Shown: positions 21,050-31,773, counted from the first letter of the stretch. The stretch is DNA of 64,000 nt from an uncultured Oxalobacter sp. (GCA_934277985.1 CAKQWF010000007.1:23148-87147), one strand, 5' to 3'. Made by a program: numbers and translations. Notes: generated by a model from the letters alone, not told the origin.

Positions 21050-22126
21050 ATGAAGACACCTTTGAAATCGTTTTGGCAATTCATTCGTTCGGGCAAAACA
21101 GGATACCGGATCGTCTGTTGTTGCTGCGCCCTGCTGGTCACGGCCTGTGCCACTGACTCCACATGGATGGGCAATGAAGACATGGAGATCGAAACATCCG
21201 GGAAACCACGCCTTGAACAAGTCGTCGCCATGCAGGATCGTCTGGACAGAGTAGGTGGAAAGTTGCTGATCGGCAATGCTGCACTTTGCCGCAAACAACT
21301 GCGCAACCTGCTTGGATTCAGTGTCGCCAACAAATACTCGTATTCACAGGAACTGTCTTCTCTTGCAGCAGAAACCTATGGACTGGGTGAACGACTTCAG
21401 GTCATGAACGTCATTCCGGGCAGCGGCGCCGACCGCGCCGGTCTGCAACGAGGCGATATCTTGCTGCGCATCGGCAACAAACCGGTACCGCAAGGCGCAC
21501 ATGCCGAACGCGAAACCGTCGAGCTGCTTTCCTCGCTGGTATCAAACAACAAATCGCTGCGCCTTACCGTATTGCGCAACAACAGGCAGAAAAACATGAC
21601 AGTCGCCCTGACACCTGCTTGCGGTTTCCGCATCGAACTGGGACAAACACCCAACGTCAATGCCTATTCCGACGGCAACCGCATTCTCGTCACCCAGGGC
21701 ATGATGCTTTTCGCACGCTCAGACGAAGATCTGGCCTATGTCATCTCCAAGGAAATGGCGCATAACGTTCTGGGACATGCCAAAACGCTTCAGAACACGC
21801 AAGCGGCGACCCTTCTGATCGACAATCTGATCCGGAATCCGTCATATCAGATACAGGGTAACGGCGGACTGAAACCGGTACCGAAAAAATTCGATATCGA
21901 CGCCGATACACTCAGTCTGGCCATGTCGCTGCGAGGCGGTTATGCCATCGACAACGCCACCCAATTCTGGAAACGGGTTGCCTACCGATTTCCGGCTACA
22001 AACGTCCGGAACTACACCGCACTGCACCCTTCGACATCGGCACGTCTCGAAGCCATGCCCAATGCCATCATACGTATCAAGGCCATCGACAAACGGCGAA
22101 AGGCACTGGCCACACCGAAGCAATAG
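21050..22126 (+). CDS. M48-type metalloprotease-like lipoprotein with PDZ domain and altered HEXXH
   Basis: Predicted lipoprotein of 358 residues: a positive N-terminus, a hydrophobic run with four adjacent cysteines, then lipobox LVTAC. A PDZ-like domain (about 118-195: VIPGSGADRAGLQRGDILLRIGN) precedes the M48-like region. In that region the zinc motif HEXXH reads KEMAH (ISKEMAHNVLGH), with Lys encoded by AAG in place of the first zinc-binding His. A downstream candidate glutamate region follows. The fold is recognisable, but zinc binding and proteolysis are doubtful. GAAGGAAAG precedes the start. It is probably in an operon with coaBC-dut. Confidence 0.8.
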   Translation: MKTPLKSFWQFIRSGKTGYRIVCCCCALLVTACATDSTWMGNEDMEIETSGKPRLEQVVAMQDRLDRVGGKLLIGNAALCRKQLRNLLGFSVANKYSYSQELSSLAAETYGLGERLQVMNVIPGSGADRAGLQRGDILLRIGNKPVPQGAHAERETVELLSSLVSNNKSLRLTVLRNNRQKNMTVALTPACGFRIELGQTPNVNAYSDGNRILVTQGMMLFARSDEDLAYVISKEMAHNVLGHAKTLQNTQAATLLIDNLIRNPSYQIQGNGGLKPVPKKFDIDADTLSLAMSLRGGYAIDNATQFWKRVAYRFPATNVRNYTALHPSTSARLEAMPNAIIRIKAIDKRRKALATPKQ

Positions 22127-22226
22127 GTACCATATGATGGTGACAAGCCTCCGCTCCGACGATATGCCATCTGTCACAAGCACGCCATCACACATAGTCT
22201 GACATGCAATCGCAACAGGGAATGAC

Positions 22227-22263
22227 TGCAAGAGGGCACGTCGTTTTGACGTGCCCTCTTGCA
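22227..22263. terminator. Perfect 16-base-pair hairpin between convergent genes
   Basis: Arms 22227-22242 and 22248-22263 are exact reverse complements around a GTTTT loop. It sits between the convergent M48-like and lysE-family genes. No T-run follows on either strand, so it is either a factor-assisted terminator or a 3'-end stabiliser. Confidence 0.6.
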
Positions 22264-22318
22264 TCGGGAATCATTTACTGCGGACAAACCGACTGCCAAA
22301 TAACGGCCAGACCGGTAT

Positions 22319-22945
22319 TTACCGCTCCGTCAACAGCAACTTGATCGCCAGACCGACAAATATCGTTCCTGCCAGACGATTGATCCATCGCTGGATATTG
22401 GCAGAGCGATTCAGCCATTCTCCCAATGCACCGGCAGCCAGTGCGATCGCACCAAACACCAGAATGGCTGAAACGATGAAAACGAACCCCAGTTCCATCA
22501 TCTGCAATGCAAGCAGACCCCGCGACGGATCTGCGAACTGCGGCAAAAACGCCAGAAAAAAAATACTGACTTTCGGATTGGTAATATTCATGAAAATACC
22601 GCGCCGGTACAGCTGCCCGCTTGTCAGGATGACATTGTGACCTCCGTCGATAGTCGTGGCACCGCTACGAAATGCACCCCACGCCAGATACAGCAGATAG
22701 CCGGCACCGGCCAGCTTCAAAAGCGTAAACGCCAGTTCCGAAGTCTTGAAAATAACCGCGACACCCAACGCCACGGCCGTCGTATGAAACAACAGACCGG
22801 TACAGAGCCCCATCACCACGAGAAGTCCCGCCTTTTTTCCCTGCAATGCCGATTGTGTCAGCACGAAAATATTGTCGGGACCGGGAGCGATCGCCAGAAT
22901 CAGGCATGCAATGAAATACGTCCCCAGTACATCGATTGGAATCAT
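22319..22945 (-). CDS. LysE/RhtB family amino-acid exporter
   Basis: Inner-membrane efflux protein of 208 residues with about six hydrophobic segments. The N-terminus contains the family motif AIAPGPDNIFVLTQSALQGKKAG, and the middle has the NPKVSIFFLAFLPQF block. Such proteins export threonine, homoserine lactone, lysine or related metabolites; the substrate cannot be chosen from sequence. It is a single gene convergent with the M48-like gene and divergent from rplM. Confidence 0.9.
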   Translation of the reverse strand: MIPIDVLGTYFIACLILAIAPGPDNIFVLTQSALQGKKAGLLVVMGLCTGLLFHTTAVALGVAVIFKTSELAFTLLKLAGAGYLLYLAWGAFRSGATTIDGGHNVILTSGQLYRRGIFMNITNPKVSIFFLAFLPQFADPSRGLLALQMMELGFVFIVSAILVFGAIALAAGALGEWLNRSANIQRWINRLAGTIFVGLAIKLLLTER

Positions 22946-23065
22946 AAAAAAACCTGCATAAAACCGGAAAATGGAAAGAATACCCGAACCCGGCTGGCAA
23001 TAAAATCATTCATGACCATTTGGCACCAACGAAAAAAAACAACCTGTCTGAAGTCGACAAGCGAA

Positions 23066-23095
23066 TTGACGTCAAGTCATTGATACGTCTATAAT
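23066..23095 (+). promoter_or_regulatory. Sigma-70-type promoter of rplM-rpsI
   Basis: TTGACG at 23066-23071 and TATAAT at 23090-23095 with an 18-base spacer, giving a leader of about 95 bases before rplM. The leader could hold a ribosomal-protein autoregulatory structure, but none was resolved by eye. Confidence 0.75.
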
Positions 23096-23198
23096 TTAAT
23101 ACTTTCCGTCCGTTCCGGAAAAATAACAGAAGGCTGTGTCCGTCCCGACAGTGGGCGGAACCACCCGTTTGAACGTGTAAACATTACAGGAAACTACT

Positions 23199-23627
23199 AT
23201 GAAAACCTTTTCCGCCAAGGACAGCACCGTCCAGCGTGAGTGGTTTGTGATCGACGCAACCGACAAGGTTCTCGGACGTGTCGCCAGCGAAGTGGCACGC
23301 CGTCTGCGTGGCAAACACAAACCTGAATTTACCCCACATGTCGATACCGGTGACTACATCATCGTCGTCAACGCCAGCAAGCTGCGCGTAACCGGCAAAA
23401 AGACGACCGACAAGAAGTACTATCGCCACAGCGGCTTCCCGGGCGGCATTTACGAAACGACTTTCGAAAAAATGCAGCAACGTTTCCCGGGTCGTGCACT
23501 CGAAAAAGCCGTCAAGGGTATGCTCCCGAAGGGACCTTTGGGTTATGCCATGATCAAAAAGCTGAAAGTCTATGCGGATGCAACCCATCCACACAGTGCA
23601 CAGCAGCCAAAGCCACTCGAAATCTAA
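23199..23627 (+). CDS. rplM: 50S ribosomal protein L13
   Basis: Early-assembling large-subunit protein binding 23S rRNA. The 142 residues match the family throughout: [43 protein letters not shown] and [24 protein letters not shown] lies just before the ATG. It is followed after 9 bases by rpsI, the near-universal rplM-rpsI pair. Confidence 0.98.
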   Translation: MKTFSAKDSTVQREWFVIDATDKVLGRVASEVARRLRGKHKPEFTPHVDTGDYIIVVNASKLRVTGKKTTDKKYYRHSGFPGGIYETTFEKMQQRFPGRALEKAVKGMLPKGPLGYAMIKKLKVYADATHPHSAQQPKPLEI

Positions 23628-23636
23628 GGAGCAGAC

Positions 23637-24029
23637 ATGATCGGTAACTACAATTACGGAACCGGCCGTCGCAAAAGTGCCGTTGCACGTGTTTTCATCA
23701 AGGCAGGCTCTGGAAAAATCACTGTAAACGGCAAACCGGCCAACGAATACTTTTCTCGCGAAACCGGCCTGATGGTCATCCGCCAGCCGCTCGAACTGAC
23801 CGACAATGTCGAACGTTTCGACATCATGGTCAATGTTTCCGGCGGTGGTGAATCCGGACAGGCAGGTGCAGTTCGTCATGGCATCACCCGCGCACTGATC
23901 GATTACGACATCGGTCTGAAACCGGCCTTGTCCAAGGCTGGCTTCGTCACCCGTGACGCACGCGAAGTCGAACGTAAGAAAGTCGGCCTGCGCAAGGCAC
24001 GTCGTGCAAAACAGTTCTCCAAACGTTAA
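23637..24029 (+). CDS. rpsI: 30S ribosomal protein S9
   Basis: Small-subunit protein whose C-terminal tail reaches toward the P-site tRNA. The 130 residues include [14 protein letters not shown], the [19 protein letters not shown] block and the basic tail [14 protein letters not shown] ending in Lys-Arg. AAGGAG precedes the start, and an intrinsic terminator lies 50 bases after the stop. Confidence 0.98.
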   Translation: MIGNYNYGTGRRKSAVARVFIKAGSGKITVNGKPANEYFSRETGLMVIRQPLELTDNVERFDIMVNVSGGGESGQAGAVRHGITRALIDYDIGLKPALSKAGFVTRDAREVERKKVGLRKARRAKQFSKR

Positions 24030-24078
24030 TCCATTTCATACAATACCGAACGGATATTGTAAATGGCTGTTTCATGAA

Positions 24079-24108
24079 GTCGTCCGGCATTGCCGGGCGA
24101 CTTTTTTT
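24079..24108 (+). terminator. Intrinsic terminator after rpsI
   Basis: Stem GTCGTCCGGC/GCCGGGCGAC (one G-U pair) with a 3-base loop, followed by seven T. Confidence 0.88.
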
Positions 24109-24191
24109 CTGTATGCAGTAACCGGGCAAAATACCGGTATTCCCGCTAAAATAGGCGGCATGTTTCTGTCAACTTCTTCTGTGAGGCTATC

Positions 24192-25241
24192 ATGATCAAA
24201 GTCGGCATCGTCGGCGGCACAGGTTACACCGGCGTCGAACTTCTGCGTATTCTTTCCGCACACCCGAATGTCAAACTGACGGCCATTACATCACGGGGCG
24301 ACAAGGGCACACACGTCGCCGATATGTTTCCGTCATTGCGTGGCATTGTCGATCTGTCCTTCACCTCGCCGGAGGAATCGGCGCTGAATGACTGCGATGT
24401 CGTCTTTTTCGCCACACCGCACGGCGTTGCCATGTCACACGCCAGGGAATTGCTTGCACACCATGTCAAAATCATTGATCTCGCAGCAGACTTCCGTCTG
24501 AAAGACACGGCTGAATTCGAAAAATGGTACGGCATGCCACACGCATGCCCGGATATTCTGACCGAAGCGATTTACGGTCTGGTTGAAGTCAATCGTGATG
24601 CCATCCGGAACGCACGTGTAATCGGCCTGCCGGGCTGCTATCCCACATCGGTCCAGCTGGGTTTTGCGCCGCTTTTGAGCCAGGACAAACCACTGGTTGA
24701 CGAATCGAGACTCATCGCAGACTGCAAATCCGGCGTTTCGGGTGCAGGTCGCCGCGCTTCTGTCGGATCACTTTTTGCGGAATCGTCCGACAACTTCCAT
24801 GCCTATGGTGTCAAGGGCCACCGCCATCTTCCTGAAATCGTCCAGGGACTGAAAGCCATCACCCGAAACACCCGTGAAATCGGCCTGACCTTCGTACCGC
24901 ATCTGACCCCCATGATCCGCGGCATTCATTCCACGCTGTACGCAACCCTGCTTCCGGAATCGCGCGACACAGATTTCCAGAAACTGTATGAAACGCATTA
25001 CCGTAACGATCCGTTTGTCGATGTACTGCCTGCAGGATCGCATCCTGAAACCCGTTCGGTCCGTGCATCGAACTACCTGCGTATCGCCGTACACCGTCCA
25101 GGCAACGGTAATACACTGGTCATCCTTGTCGTGGAAGACAATCTGGTCAAGGGAGCGGCCGGACAAGGCGTCCAGTGCATGAATCTGATGTTCGGACTGG
25201 ATGAAACCACCGGTCTGAAGCAGGTTCCGGTATTGCCGTGA
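24192..25241 (+). CDS. argC: N-acetyl-gamma-glutamyl-phosphate reductase
   Basis: Third step of arginine synthesis: NADPH-dependent reduction of N-acetylglutamyl phosphate to the semialdehyde. The 349 residues start with the Rossmann motif [18 protein letters not shown], carry the catalytic cysteine in [13 protein letters not shown], and have SGVSGAGR and HLTPMIRGI. It is a single arginine gene here, between rpsI and erpA, as often seen in beta-proteobacteria. Confidence 0.96.
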   Translation: MIKVGIVGGTGYTGVELLRILSAHPNVKLTAITSRGDKGTHVADMFPSLRGIVDLSFTSPEESALNDCDVVFFATPHGVAMSHARELLAHHVKIIDLAADFRLKDTAEFEKWYGMPHACPDILTEAIYGLVEVNRDAIRNARVIGLPGCYPTSVQLGFAPLLSQDKPLVDESRLIADCKSGVSGAGRRASVGSLFAESSDNFHAYGVKGHRHLPEIVQGLKAITRNTREIGLTFVPHLTPMIRGIHSTLYATLLPESRDTDFQKLYETHYRNDPFVDVLPAGSHPETRSVRASNYLRIAVHRPGNGNTLVILVVEDNLVKGAAGQGVQCMNLMFGLDETTGLKQVPVLP

Positions 25242-25307
25242 CATGTTGCAAACACAAATCCCGCATCCTGTTTATAATGTGCCCATCTTTTCATTCCGGA
25301 GTAAATA

Positions 25308-25658
25308 ATGAGTGACAATCAAGAAATGCCGGCACCGCTTATCTTCACCGACAGCGCCGCACGTAAAGTCGCTGAACTGATCGCCGAAGAAGGCAACCCC
25401 AACCTGAAATTGCGCGTGTTCGTCCAGGGCGGAGGCTGTTCCGGCTTCCAGTACGGCTTCACATTTGACGAAAACGTCCACGAAGACGACACGACCATGA
25501 TGAAAAACGGTATCCAGCTGCTGATCGATCCCATGAGCTACCAGTACCTTGTCGGCGCCGAGATCGATTACAAGGAAGACCTTGACGGCGCACAGTTCGT
25601 CATCCGCAACCCGAATGTCACAACCACATGCGGTTGCGGCTCCTCTTTCGCACCCTGA
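25308..25658 (+). CDS. erpA: Iron-sulfur cluster insertion protein ErpA
   Basis: A-type carrier that delivers Fe-S clusters to apoproteins such as isoprenoid and respiratory enzymes. The 116-residue product has the three conserved cysteines in [10 protein letters not shown] and [13 protein letters not shown] lies 9 bases before the ATG, and a TATAAT at 25273-25278 may be its -10. It stands 158 bases upstream of iscR, so most Fe-S assembly genes of this region are contiguous. Confidence 0.95.
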   Translation: MSDNQEMPAPLIFTDSAARKVAELIAEEGNPNLKLRVFVQGGGCSGFQYGFTFDENVHEDDTTMMKNGIQLLIDPMSYQYLVGAEIDYKEDLDGAQFVIRNPNVTTTCGCGSSFAP

Positions 25659-25769
25659 TCCCGTCCCGAACGGAAAGGCCACATACAGTGTCCTTTCCGT
25701 CCACCCGCGTAACATATTGTCATCCCGTTTTACGAAAAAAGCCCGCTGGCAGAGTTCTGTGTCCTTTGC

Positions 25770-25795
25770 TATACTTGACTAAAATATTCAACTAA
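25770..25795 (+). promoter_or_regulatory. IscR type-1 binding site in the isc promoter
   Basis: Sequence beginning ATACTTGACTAAAATATTCA and ending ACTAA fits the type-1 IscR operator. A TATACT at 25770-25775 could be the -10, paired 17 bases from TGGCAG at 25747-25752, so cluster-loaded IscR would cover the promoter. It lies 22 bases before iscR, consistent with autorepression. Confidence 0.8.
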
Positions 25796-25816
25796 TAAAC
25801 ACACCGTCACGATTTT

Positions 25817-26284
25817 ATGAGACTGACCACCAAAGGGCGTTTCGCCGTAACGGCCATGATCGATGTCAACCGGTACCAGCAGGGCGGACCGGTATCGCTG
25901 GCCGGTATCAGCGAACGGCAGGATATTTCCGTTGCCTATCTGGAACAGCTGTTTTCCAAACTCCGGCGTGGCAATCTGGTCAAATCCATCCGTGGCCCCG
26001 GCGGGGGATACGTTCTGGCAAGAGACGCCGGCGACATCACGATTGCCGACATTGTCTTTGCCGTGGACGAACCGCTGGACGTCACGCGCTGCGGCGGCAA
26101 CGGCAACTGTGGAAAAGGCAGCATCAAATGCGTCACCCATAACTTGTGGGCCAGCCTCAATGAAAGAATCATCGATTATCTGGAATCCGTCACCTTATCG
26201 GATCTTTCAGGTACGAAAGCCGTGACGGCAACGCAAAACCAGCACACTGGCCATATCGGAATGTACGCGAAAACGGCGAAATAA
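25817..26284 (+). CDS. iscR: Fe-S cluster regulator IscR
   Basis: Rrf2-family repressor that binds a [2Fe-2S] cluster and controls the isc operon by cluster supply. The 155 residues have the winged helix MRLTTKGRFAVTAMIDV...GISERQDISVAYLEQLF and the cluster motif CGGNGNCGKGSIKCVTHNLW with three cysteines and the ligand histidine. It is first in the isc operon, 15 bases before iscS, behind a type-1 operator. Confidence 0.96.
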   Translation: MRLTTKGRFAVTAMIDVNRYQQGGPVSLAGISERQDISVAYLEQLFSKLRRGNLVKSIRGPGGGYVLARDAGDITIADIVFAVDEPLDVTRCGGNGNCGKGSIKCVTHNLWASLNERIIDYLESVTLSDLSGTKAVTATQNQHTGHIGMYAKTAK

Positions 26285-26299
26285 AGGATAAAACACAGC

Positions 26300-27565
26300 A
26301 TGAACACCACGGTACAACCTACACAATGCAGCATCTTGAAGGATTTCACGAAGGACGCCTCGCGACCGGTCTACATGGACTATTCGGCGACTACACCTGT
26401 CGACCCGCGTGTCGCCGAAAAAATGATTCCCTACCTGTGCGAAAAATTCGGCAATCCCGCCTCCAACAGCCATATGTACGGATGGGAAGCGGAAAAGGCC
26501 GTAGAAGAAGCACGTGGTCATGTCGCCGCACTGATCAATGCTGACGCCCGTGAAATCGTCTGGACATCCGGCGCCACGGAAGCAAACAACCTTGCGATCA
26601 AGGGAGCAGCACATTTTTACAAGACCAAGGGAAAACACATCATCACCGTCAAGACCGAACACAAATCCGTTCTTGATACTTTCCGCGAGCTGGAACGTGA
26701 AGGTTTTGAAGCAACCTACCTCGATCCTCAGGAAAACGGCCTCATCACGCTGGAACAACTGGAAAAAGCCATTCGTCCCGATACGATCCTGGTATCAGTC
26801 ATGATGGTCAATAACGAAATCGGCGTCATCCAGCCGATCGACGAAATCGGCGAACTTTGCCGTGGCAAGGGCATTGTTTTCCACTGCGATGCCGCACAGG
26901 CTGCCGGCAAAATGGAAATCGACCTGCAAAAAACGAAAGTCGATCTGATGACACTGACTGCACACAAGATTTGCGGACCGAAAGGTATCGGTGCCCTGTT
27001 TGTCCGCCGTCGCCCTCGTATCCGTCTGGAAGCGCAAATGCATGGCGGCGGTCATGAACGCGGTATGCGTTCCGGCACGCTGGCCACTCACCAGATCGTC
27101 GGTATGGGCGAAGCCTACCGCATCGCACGCGAAGAAATGCCTTCGGAAATCGCACGTATCCGCATACTGGCCAAACGGCTGGCTGACGGCCTGTCGCAGA
27201 TCGAAGCCGTCGTATTCAATGGCGACATGGTTCACCGCATTCCGCACAACCTCAACGTCAGCTTCAACTATGTCGAAGGCGAATCACTGATGATGGCCAT
27301 GAAAAGACTGGCCGTCTCGTCCGGTTCGGCATGCACATCCGCCAGCCTGGAACCGTCCTACGTGCTTCGTGCACTGGGCAGAAGCGATGAACTGGCACAC
27401 AGCTCGATCCGTTTCACGATCGGCCGTTTCACGACAGAAGAAGAAGTGGACTTCGCCATCGAACTGGTCAAGACACAGGTCGCAAAACTGCGTGAACTTT
27501 CCCCACTGTGGGACATGTACAAGGAAGGTATCGACATCAACACCATTCAGTGGGCCACCCACTGA
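26300..27565 (+). CDS. iscS: Cysteine desulfurase IscS
   Basis: PLP enzyme taking sulfur from cysteine for Fe-S clusters and other thio-cofactors; FdhD in this window is a likely acceptor. The PLP lysine is in [13 protein letters not shown] and the persulfide cysteine in [17 protein letters not shown]. The 421 residues exceed the usual ~404 because of about 17 extra residues before [15 protein letters not shown]; no downstream start gives a better fit, so the extension looks genuine. IscU follows after 20 bases. Confidence 0.96.
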   Translation: MNTTVQPTQCSILKDFTKDASRPVYMDYSATTPVDPRVAEKMIPYLCEKFGNPASNSHMYGWEAEKAVEEARGHVAALINADAREIVWTSGATEANNLAIKGAAHFYKTKGKHIITVKTEHKSVLDTFRELEREGFEATYLDPQENGLITLEQLEKAIRPDTILVSVMMVNNEIGVIQPIDEIGELCRGKGIVFHCDAAQAAGKMEIDLQKTKVDLMTLTAHKICGPKGIGALFVRRRPRIRLEAQMHGGGHERGMRSGTLATHQIVGMGEAYRIAREEMPSEIARIRILAKRLADGLSQIEAVVFNGDMVHRIPHNLNVSFNYVEGESLMMAMKRLAVSSGSACTSASLEPSYVLRALGRSDELAHSSIRFTIGRFTTEEEVDFAIELVKTQVAKLRELSPLWDMYKEGIDINTIQWATH

Positions 27566-27585
27566 AACGGTCACCGGAGAACACC

Positions 27586-27981
27586 ATGACATACTCTAAC
27601 AAGGTCATCGATCACTATGAAAACCCGCGCAATGTCGGCAGCTTCGACAAGGATGACGACACCGTCGGAACCGGCATGGTCGGCGCACCGGCATGTGGCG
27701 ACGTGATGCGTTTGCAAATCAAGGTCAATTCCGAAGGCAAAATCGAGGACGCCCGTTTCAAGACTTACGGATGCGGTTCCGCCATCGCATCAAGTTCGCT
27801 GGTCACGGAATGGGTCAAGGGCAAGACACTGGATGAAGCCCTGCAAATCAAGAATTCGGACATCGCTGATGAACTGGCATTGCCCCCGGTCAAGATTCAC
27901 TGCTCGATTCTGGCCGAAGATGCCATCAAGGCGGCGATCAGCGACTATCGCAAACGCCAGGAAAAAAAGAACGAGGCATGA
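27586..27981 (+). CDS. iscU: Fe-S cluster scaffold IscU
   Basis: Scaffold on which [2Fe-2S] and [4Fe-4S] clusters are built. ATG 27586 gives 131 residues starting [18 protein letters not shown]; longer in-frame starts lie inside iscS. Cluster ligands are visible in [20 protein letters not shown] and the HscA-recognised [16 protein letters not shown]. It sits between iscS and iscA. Confidence 0.97.
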   Translation: MTYSNKVIDHYENPRNVGSFDKDDDTVGTGMVGAPACGDVMRLQIKVNSEGKIEDARFKTYGCGSAIASSSLVTEWVKGKTLDEALQIKNSDIADELALPPVKIHCSILAEDAIKAAISDYRKRQEKKNEA

Positions 27982-27997
27982 AAGGACGGAAACCATC

Positions 27998-28321
27998 ATG
28001 GCAATTACACTCACAGAAAAGGCTGCCAGACACGTCACCCGCTTTCTGGAACGCCGCGGCAAAGGTATCGGCTTGCGTTTCGGTGTTCAGACAACCGGTT
28101 GTTCAGGCATGTCCTACAAACTCGAATATGTCGACGAACCGGGTACGGACGATACGGTTTTCGAATCGAACGGCGTCAGGATTTTCGTCGATCCGAAAAG
28201 CCTGCCCTATCTGGACGGCACGGAACTCGATTTCGTCCGCGAAGGCTTGAACGAAGGTTTCAAGTTCCGTAACCCGAATGTAAAAGACACCTGCGGTTGC
28301 GGCAACAGCTTCAGGGTTTGA
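27998..28321 (+). CDS. iscA: A-type Fe-S carrier IscA
   Basis: Carrier that accepts and transfers clusters or iron. The 107 residues contain the three cysteines in [14 protein letters not shown] and [17 protein letters not shown] precedes ATG 27998, 16 bases after iscU. It is a paralogue of the ErpA encoded 2.3 kb upstream. Confidence 0.96.
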   Translation: MAITLTEKAARHVTRFLERRGKGIGLRFGVQTTGCSGMSYKLEYVDEPGTDDTVFESNGVRIFVDPKSLPYLDGTELDFVREGLNEGFKFRNPNVKDTCGCGNSFRV

Positions 28322-28337
28322 ACCGGTCATCTTCGTC

Positions 28338-28859
28338 ATGCAGAACCATTTCGAACTTTTCGGTCTGCCGGTACAATTCGCCGTCGATCGCACCATGCTC
28401 GATGAGGCTTACCGCAAAATACAGCATCTGGTACATCCGGACCGTTTCGTGACGGCAACCGAAACGGAAAAACGGGCTGCCATGCAATGGGCGGCGACGG
28501 CCAATGACGCCTACAAGACCCTTCGCGATCCACTCAGACGCGCCATCTATCTGTGCGAAATCAACGGTTATAACGTACGGAAAGAAACGCACGTATCCAT
28601 GGATCCGGACTTTCTGATGCAACAGATGCAATGGCGTGAGACCCTGGAAGAAGCGCGCGACTCCGGAGACCGCCATGTGTTGCATGCGCTCGATGAACAA
28701 CGCAGGCAATCGCGCGAAGAATGCCTGCAATGCCTTGAAACATTCCTGAACCAACACCAATTCGAACAGGCTGCCCGTGAAACACGGAAACTGATGTTCC
28801 TCGAAAAATTCGGCGAGGAAATCAGTCGGTTCGCTGACGGTCCTGACTCCACAAACTGA
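28338..28859 (+). CDS. hscB: Fe-S co-chaperone HscB
   Basis: J-domain protein that delivers IscU to HscA and triggers its ATPase. The J domain spans about residues 1-75 with the essential HPD in LVHPDRFV; the C-terminal three-helix region binds IscU. At 173 residues it is full length. It lies 16 bases after iscA and 2 bases before hscA. Confidence 0.94.
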   Translation: MQNHFELFGLPVQFAVDRTMLDEAYRKIQHLVHPDRFVTATETEKRAAMQWAATANDAYKTLRDPLRRAIYLCEINGYNVRKETHVSMDPDFLMQQMQWRETLEEARDSGDRHVLHALDEQRRQSREECLQCLETFLNQHQFEQAARETRKLMFLEKFGEEISRFADGPDSTN

Positions 28860-28861
28860 AC

Positions 28862-30727
28862 ATGGCACTTCTCCAGATTGCAGAACCCGGCATGTCCGCG
28901 GCTCCCCACCAGTTCCGTCTTGCCGTCGGTATCGATCTCGGCACGACCCATTCGCTTGTCGCGACTGTCCGCAACAGTATTCCCGAAGTACTGGAAGACG
29001 AACAGCGCCGGCCATTGCTGCCCTCTGTCGTCCGTTATTTCGCTGACGGGCACACCGAAGTCGGCTATGCCGCCAGACAGGCGCAAAACAGCGATCCGAA
29101 AAATACCATTGCATCTGTCAAACGTCTGATGGGACGCACACTCTCGGATATCACCAACCTCGAAAGCCTGCCCTACCAGTTCGTCGATCATCCCGGCATG
29201 GTCAGAATCGCCACGGTAGCCGGAGAAAAAAGCCCGGTCGAGGTCTCTGCCGAAATTCTTGCCAGACTCAGATACCGTGTCGAAGATGCATTTGACGAGC
29301 CGCTTGCCGGAGCGGTCATTACCGTGCCCGCCTACTTCGACGACGCACAACGTCAGGCTACCAAGGACGCCGCAAAACTCGCAGGCATTCATGTCCTGCG
29401 TCTCCTGAGCGAACCGACAGCCGCTGCGATCGCCTATGGTCTGGACAATGCGCCGGAAGGTATTTATGCCGCATACGATCTCGGTGGCGGAACATTCGAC
29501 ATTTCTATTCTGAAGCTGAACAAGGGTGTTTTCGAAGTACTGGCCACCGGTGGCGACTCCCGACTGGGCGGCGACGATTTCGACCACCGCATATTCTGCT
29601 GGATCATCGAAAAAGCACACCTCAAACCGCTTTCTCCCGAAGACAAGCAACAGCTGATGACCAAAGCCCGCGAAGCGAAAGAACGCCTGTCAGCACGTGC
29701 GCGAGTAACCATCAACACCATTCTTTCGTCAGGCGAAAAAATCAATCTGGAACTGACCGCCCGTGCCTTTGAACAGATGACCCATCCGCTTGTCTGCAAA
29801 ACCATGCAGCAAGTCAAGAAAACCATTCGTGACGCAGGACTCACCGTCCCCGACATCGATGGTGTCATTCTGATTGGTGGCGCCACACGAATGCCGCATA
29901 TCCGACGGCAAATACAAAAACTGTTCGGCAAAAAACCTCACGCTTCGATTGACCCGGAAAAGGTCGTGGCACTCGGTGCCGCCACACAGGCGAATCTTCT
30001 GGCAGGAAACCGCGCGCCTGGCGACGACTGGCTTTTGCTCGATGTCACACCGCTTTCCCTGGGCATTGAAACCATGGGAGGACTGGTGGAAAAGATCATT
30101 CCGCGAAACTCTACTATTCCCTGCACCTATGCACAGGAATTCACGACCTTCAAGGACGGACAGACCGCACTGGCCATTCACGTCCTGCAAGGCGAACGCG
30201 AACTGGTCGATGATTGCCGCTCACTGGCACGCTTCGAATTGCGCGGTATCCCGCCGATGGCAGCCGGCGTTCCTCGTATCCGCATCACCTTTCAGGTCGA
30301 TGCCGACGGTCTGCTCTCCGTCTCGGCGCGAGAAACCATTTCAGGTACTGAAGCATCCATCACCGTCAAGCCATCCTACGGCCTGACCGATATGGAAATC
30401 GTCAAAATGCTTGAGGAATCCGGAAAAAATGCCGAAAACGACATGCAGCTGCGCGCCCTGAAGGAAGAACAGGTCGAGGCCAGACGTACGATTCAGGCAA
30501 CGGAAACGGCATTGAATACCGATGGCGATCTTCTGGACGAAACGGAACGCGCGACAATCGAACAACTCATTGCCGATACACGCCCACATCTGCAAGGCGA
30601 CTCGGCAACCGTCCTGCACGATGCAGTCGAGGCCTTGACAAAAGGTACTGAACAATTCGCCGCCAGACGCATGAACCGCAGTATCCGGAAAGCTCTTTCC
30701 GGCAAGGCGATCAAGGACGTTATCTGA
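28862..30727 (+). CDS. hscA: Hsp70-type Fe-S chaperone HscA
   Basis: Specialised Hsp70 that releases clusters from IscU to target proteins. The nucleotide-binding domain has [25 protein letters not shown] and [12 protein letters not shown]; the substrate domain begins near [15 protein letters not shown]. At 621 residues it is the normal HscA length. Its stop is 16 bases before fdx. Confidence 0.96.
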   Translation: MALLQIAEPGMSAAPHQFRLAVGIDLGTTHSLVATVRNSIPEVLEDEQRRPLLPSVVRYFADGHTEVGYAARQAQNSDPKNTIASVKRLMGRTLSDITNLESLPYQFVDHPGMVRIATVAGEKSPVEVSAEILARLRYRVEDAFDEPLAGAVITVPAYFDDAQRQATKDAAKLAGIHVLRLLSEPTAAAIAYGLDNAPEGIYAAYDLGGGTFDISILKLNKGVFEVLATGGDSRLGGDDFDHRIFCWIIEKAHLKPLSPEDKQQLMTKAREAKERLSARARVTINTILSSGEKINLELTARAFEQMTHPLVCKTMQQVKKTIRDAGLTVPDIDGVILIGGATRMPHIRRQIQKLFGKKPHASIDPEKVVALGAATQANLLAGNRAPGDDWLLLDVTPLSLGIETMGGLVEKIIPRNSTIPCTYAQEFTTFKDGQTALAIHVLQGERELVDDCRSLARFELRGIPPMAAGVPRIRITFQVDADGLLSVSARETISGTEASITVKPSYGLTDMEIVKMLEESGKNAENDMQLRALKEEQVEARRTIQATETALNTDGDLLDETERATIEQLIADTRPHLQGDSATVLHDAVEALTKGTEQFAARRMNRSIRKALSGKAIKDVI

Positions 30728-30743
30728 ATTTACCGGAGACAGC

Positions 30744-31082
30744 ATGCCAAAAATTACAGTATTGCCCCATGAGGCACTTTGTCCGGATGGTGCGGTCATT
30801 GACGCCCGTTCAGGTCAGTCGATTTGCGATGCCCTTCTGGACAACCATATCGAAATCGAACACGCTTGCGGAAAATGCGGTGCATGCAGTACCTGCCATG
30901 TCATCATCCGCAAGGGATTTTCCTCGCTTTCGGAAATGAGCGAAAAGGAAGAAGACATGCTCGACAGGGCATGGGGGCTGGAAGCAGAATCCCGTCTTTC
31001 CTGTCAGGCAAAAGTCGGCAAAGAAGACCTGACGGTCGAAATACCGAAATACACCATCAATCTCGTCAGCGAAAACCGCTGA
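30744..31082 (+). CDS. fdx: [2Fe-2S] ferredoxin of the isc system
   Basis: Adrenodoxin-type ferredoxin supplying electrons for cluster assembly. Four ligand cysteines are in [10 protein letters not shown] and SRLSCQAKV. The 112 residues match the family. It is encoded between hscA and iscX. Confidence 0.95.
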   Translation: MPKITVLPHEALCPDGAVIDARSGQSICDALLDNHIEIEHACGKCGACSTCHVIIRKGFSSLSEMSEKEEDMLDRAWGLEAESRLSCQAKVGKEDLTVEIPKYTINLVSENR

Positions 31083-31104
31083 CAAACCTGTGGAAAACCG
31101 TATT

Positions 31105-31302
31105 ATGAAATGGTCCGATACCCAAAGAATCGCCGAAGAACTGACCGATCGTTATCCGGATACCGATCCTCTGAGTGTCCGCTTCACGGATCTGCACGAC
31201 TGGATTTGCCGTCTGGACGGGTTCGACGACGACCCCAACCGTTCCAATGAAAGAATCCTCGAAGCCATCCTGATGGCCTGGATAAAGGAAGCACAGGACT
31301 GA
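31105..31302 (+). CDS. iscX: IscX, Fe-S assembly modulator
   Basis: Small acidic protein (65 residues) that binds IscS and modulates desulfurase activity. It starts [20 protein letters not shown] and carries the family end WDxDFD-like region [23 protein letters not shown] 31105 is chosen over an upstream GTG (31090). It is the last gene of the isc operon, convergent with smpB. Confidence 0.93.
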   Translation: MKWSDTQRIAEELTDRYPDTDPLSVRFTDLHDWICRLDGFDDDPNRSNERILEAILMAWIKEAQD

Positions 31303-31323
31303 TGCGGCATCTCCGGCATTTTG

Positions 31324-31773
31324 TCAGCGCCGGTTCTGCTTCATGATCTGCTGCTGTTCGCGTTGCCAGTCGCGTGCTTTCTCGGTTTCCCGTTTGTCAT
31401 ACTGCTTTTTGCCTTTGGCCAGACCGATTTCGCACTTGATTCGCCCCTTGGAAAAATGCAGGTTGAGCGGCACCAGCGTATAACCGGCACGTTCCACCTT
31501 GCCGATCAACTTGTTGATCTCGGATGCATGCATCAGCAATTTCCTGTCGCGAACCGGATCCGGTTTGACATGCGTCGATGCCGTCGGCAACGGACTGATA
31601 TGTGCCCCAAACAAAAATATCTCGCCTGCGCGGACAATGACATACGCCTCTTTGAGTTGCACCCGGCCTGCGCGGATGGACTTGACTTCCCAGCCCTCCA
31701 GCGCCATACCCGCATCAAAGCGTTCTTCGATAAAATAATCGTGAAATGCTTTTTTATTATCGGCAATAGTCAT
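31324..31773 (-). CDS. smpB: SsrA-binding protein SmpB
   Basis: Binds tmRNA and brings it to stalled ribosomes for trans-translation. The 149-residue product starts [20 protein letters not shown] and has [18 protein letters not shown] and the basic tail [20 protein letters not shown] that occupies the empty mRNA channel. ATG 31773 is used; the reading frame stays open upstream but without family similarity. It is divergent from ratA, a widespread arrangement. The tmRNA gene itself is not in the window. Confidence 0.96.
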   Translation of the reverse strand: MTIADNKKAFHDYFIEERFDAGMALEGWEVKSIRAGRVQLKEAYVIVRAGEIFLFGAHISPLPTASTHVKPDPVRDRKLLMHASEINKLIGKVERAGYTLVPLNLHFSKGRIKCEIGLAKGKKQYDKRETEKARDWQREQQQIMKQNRR

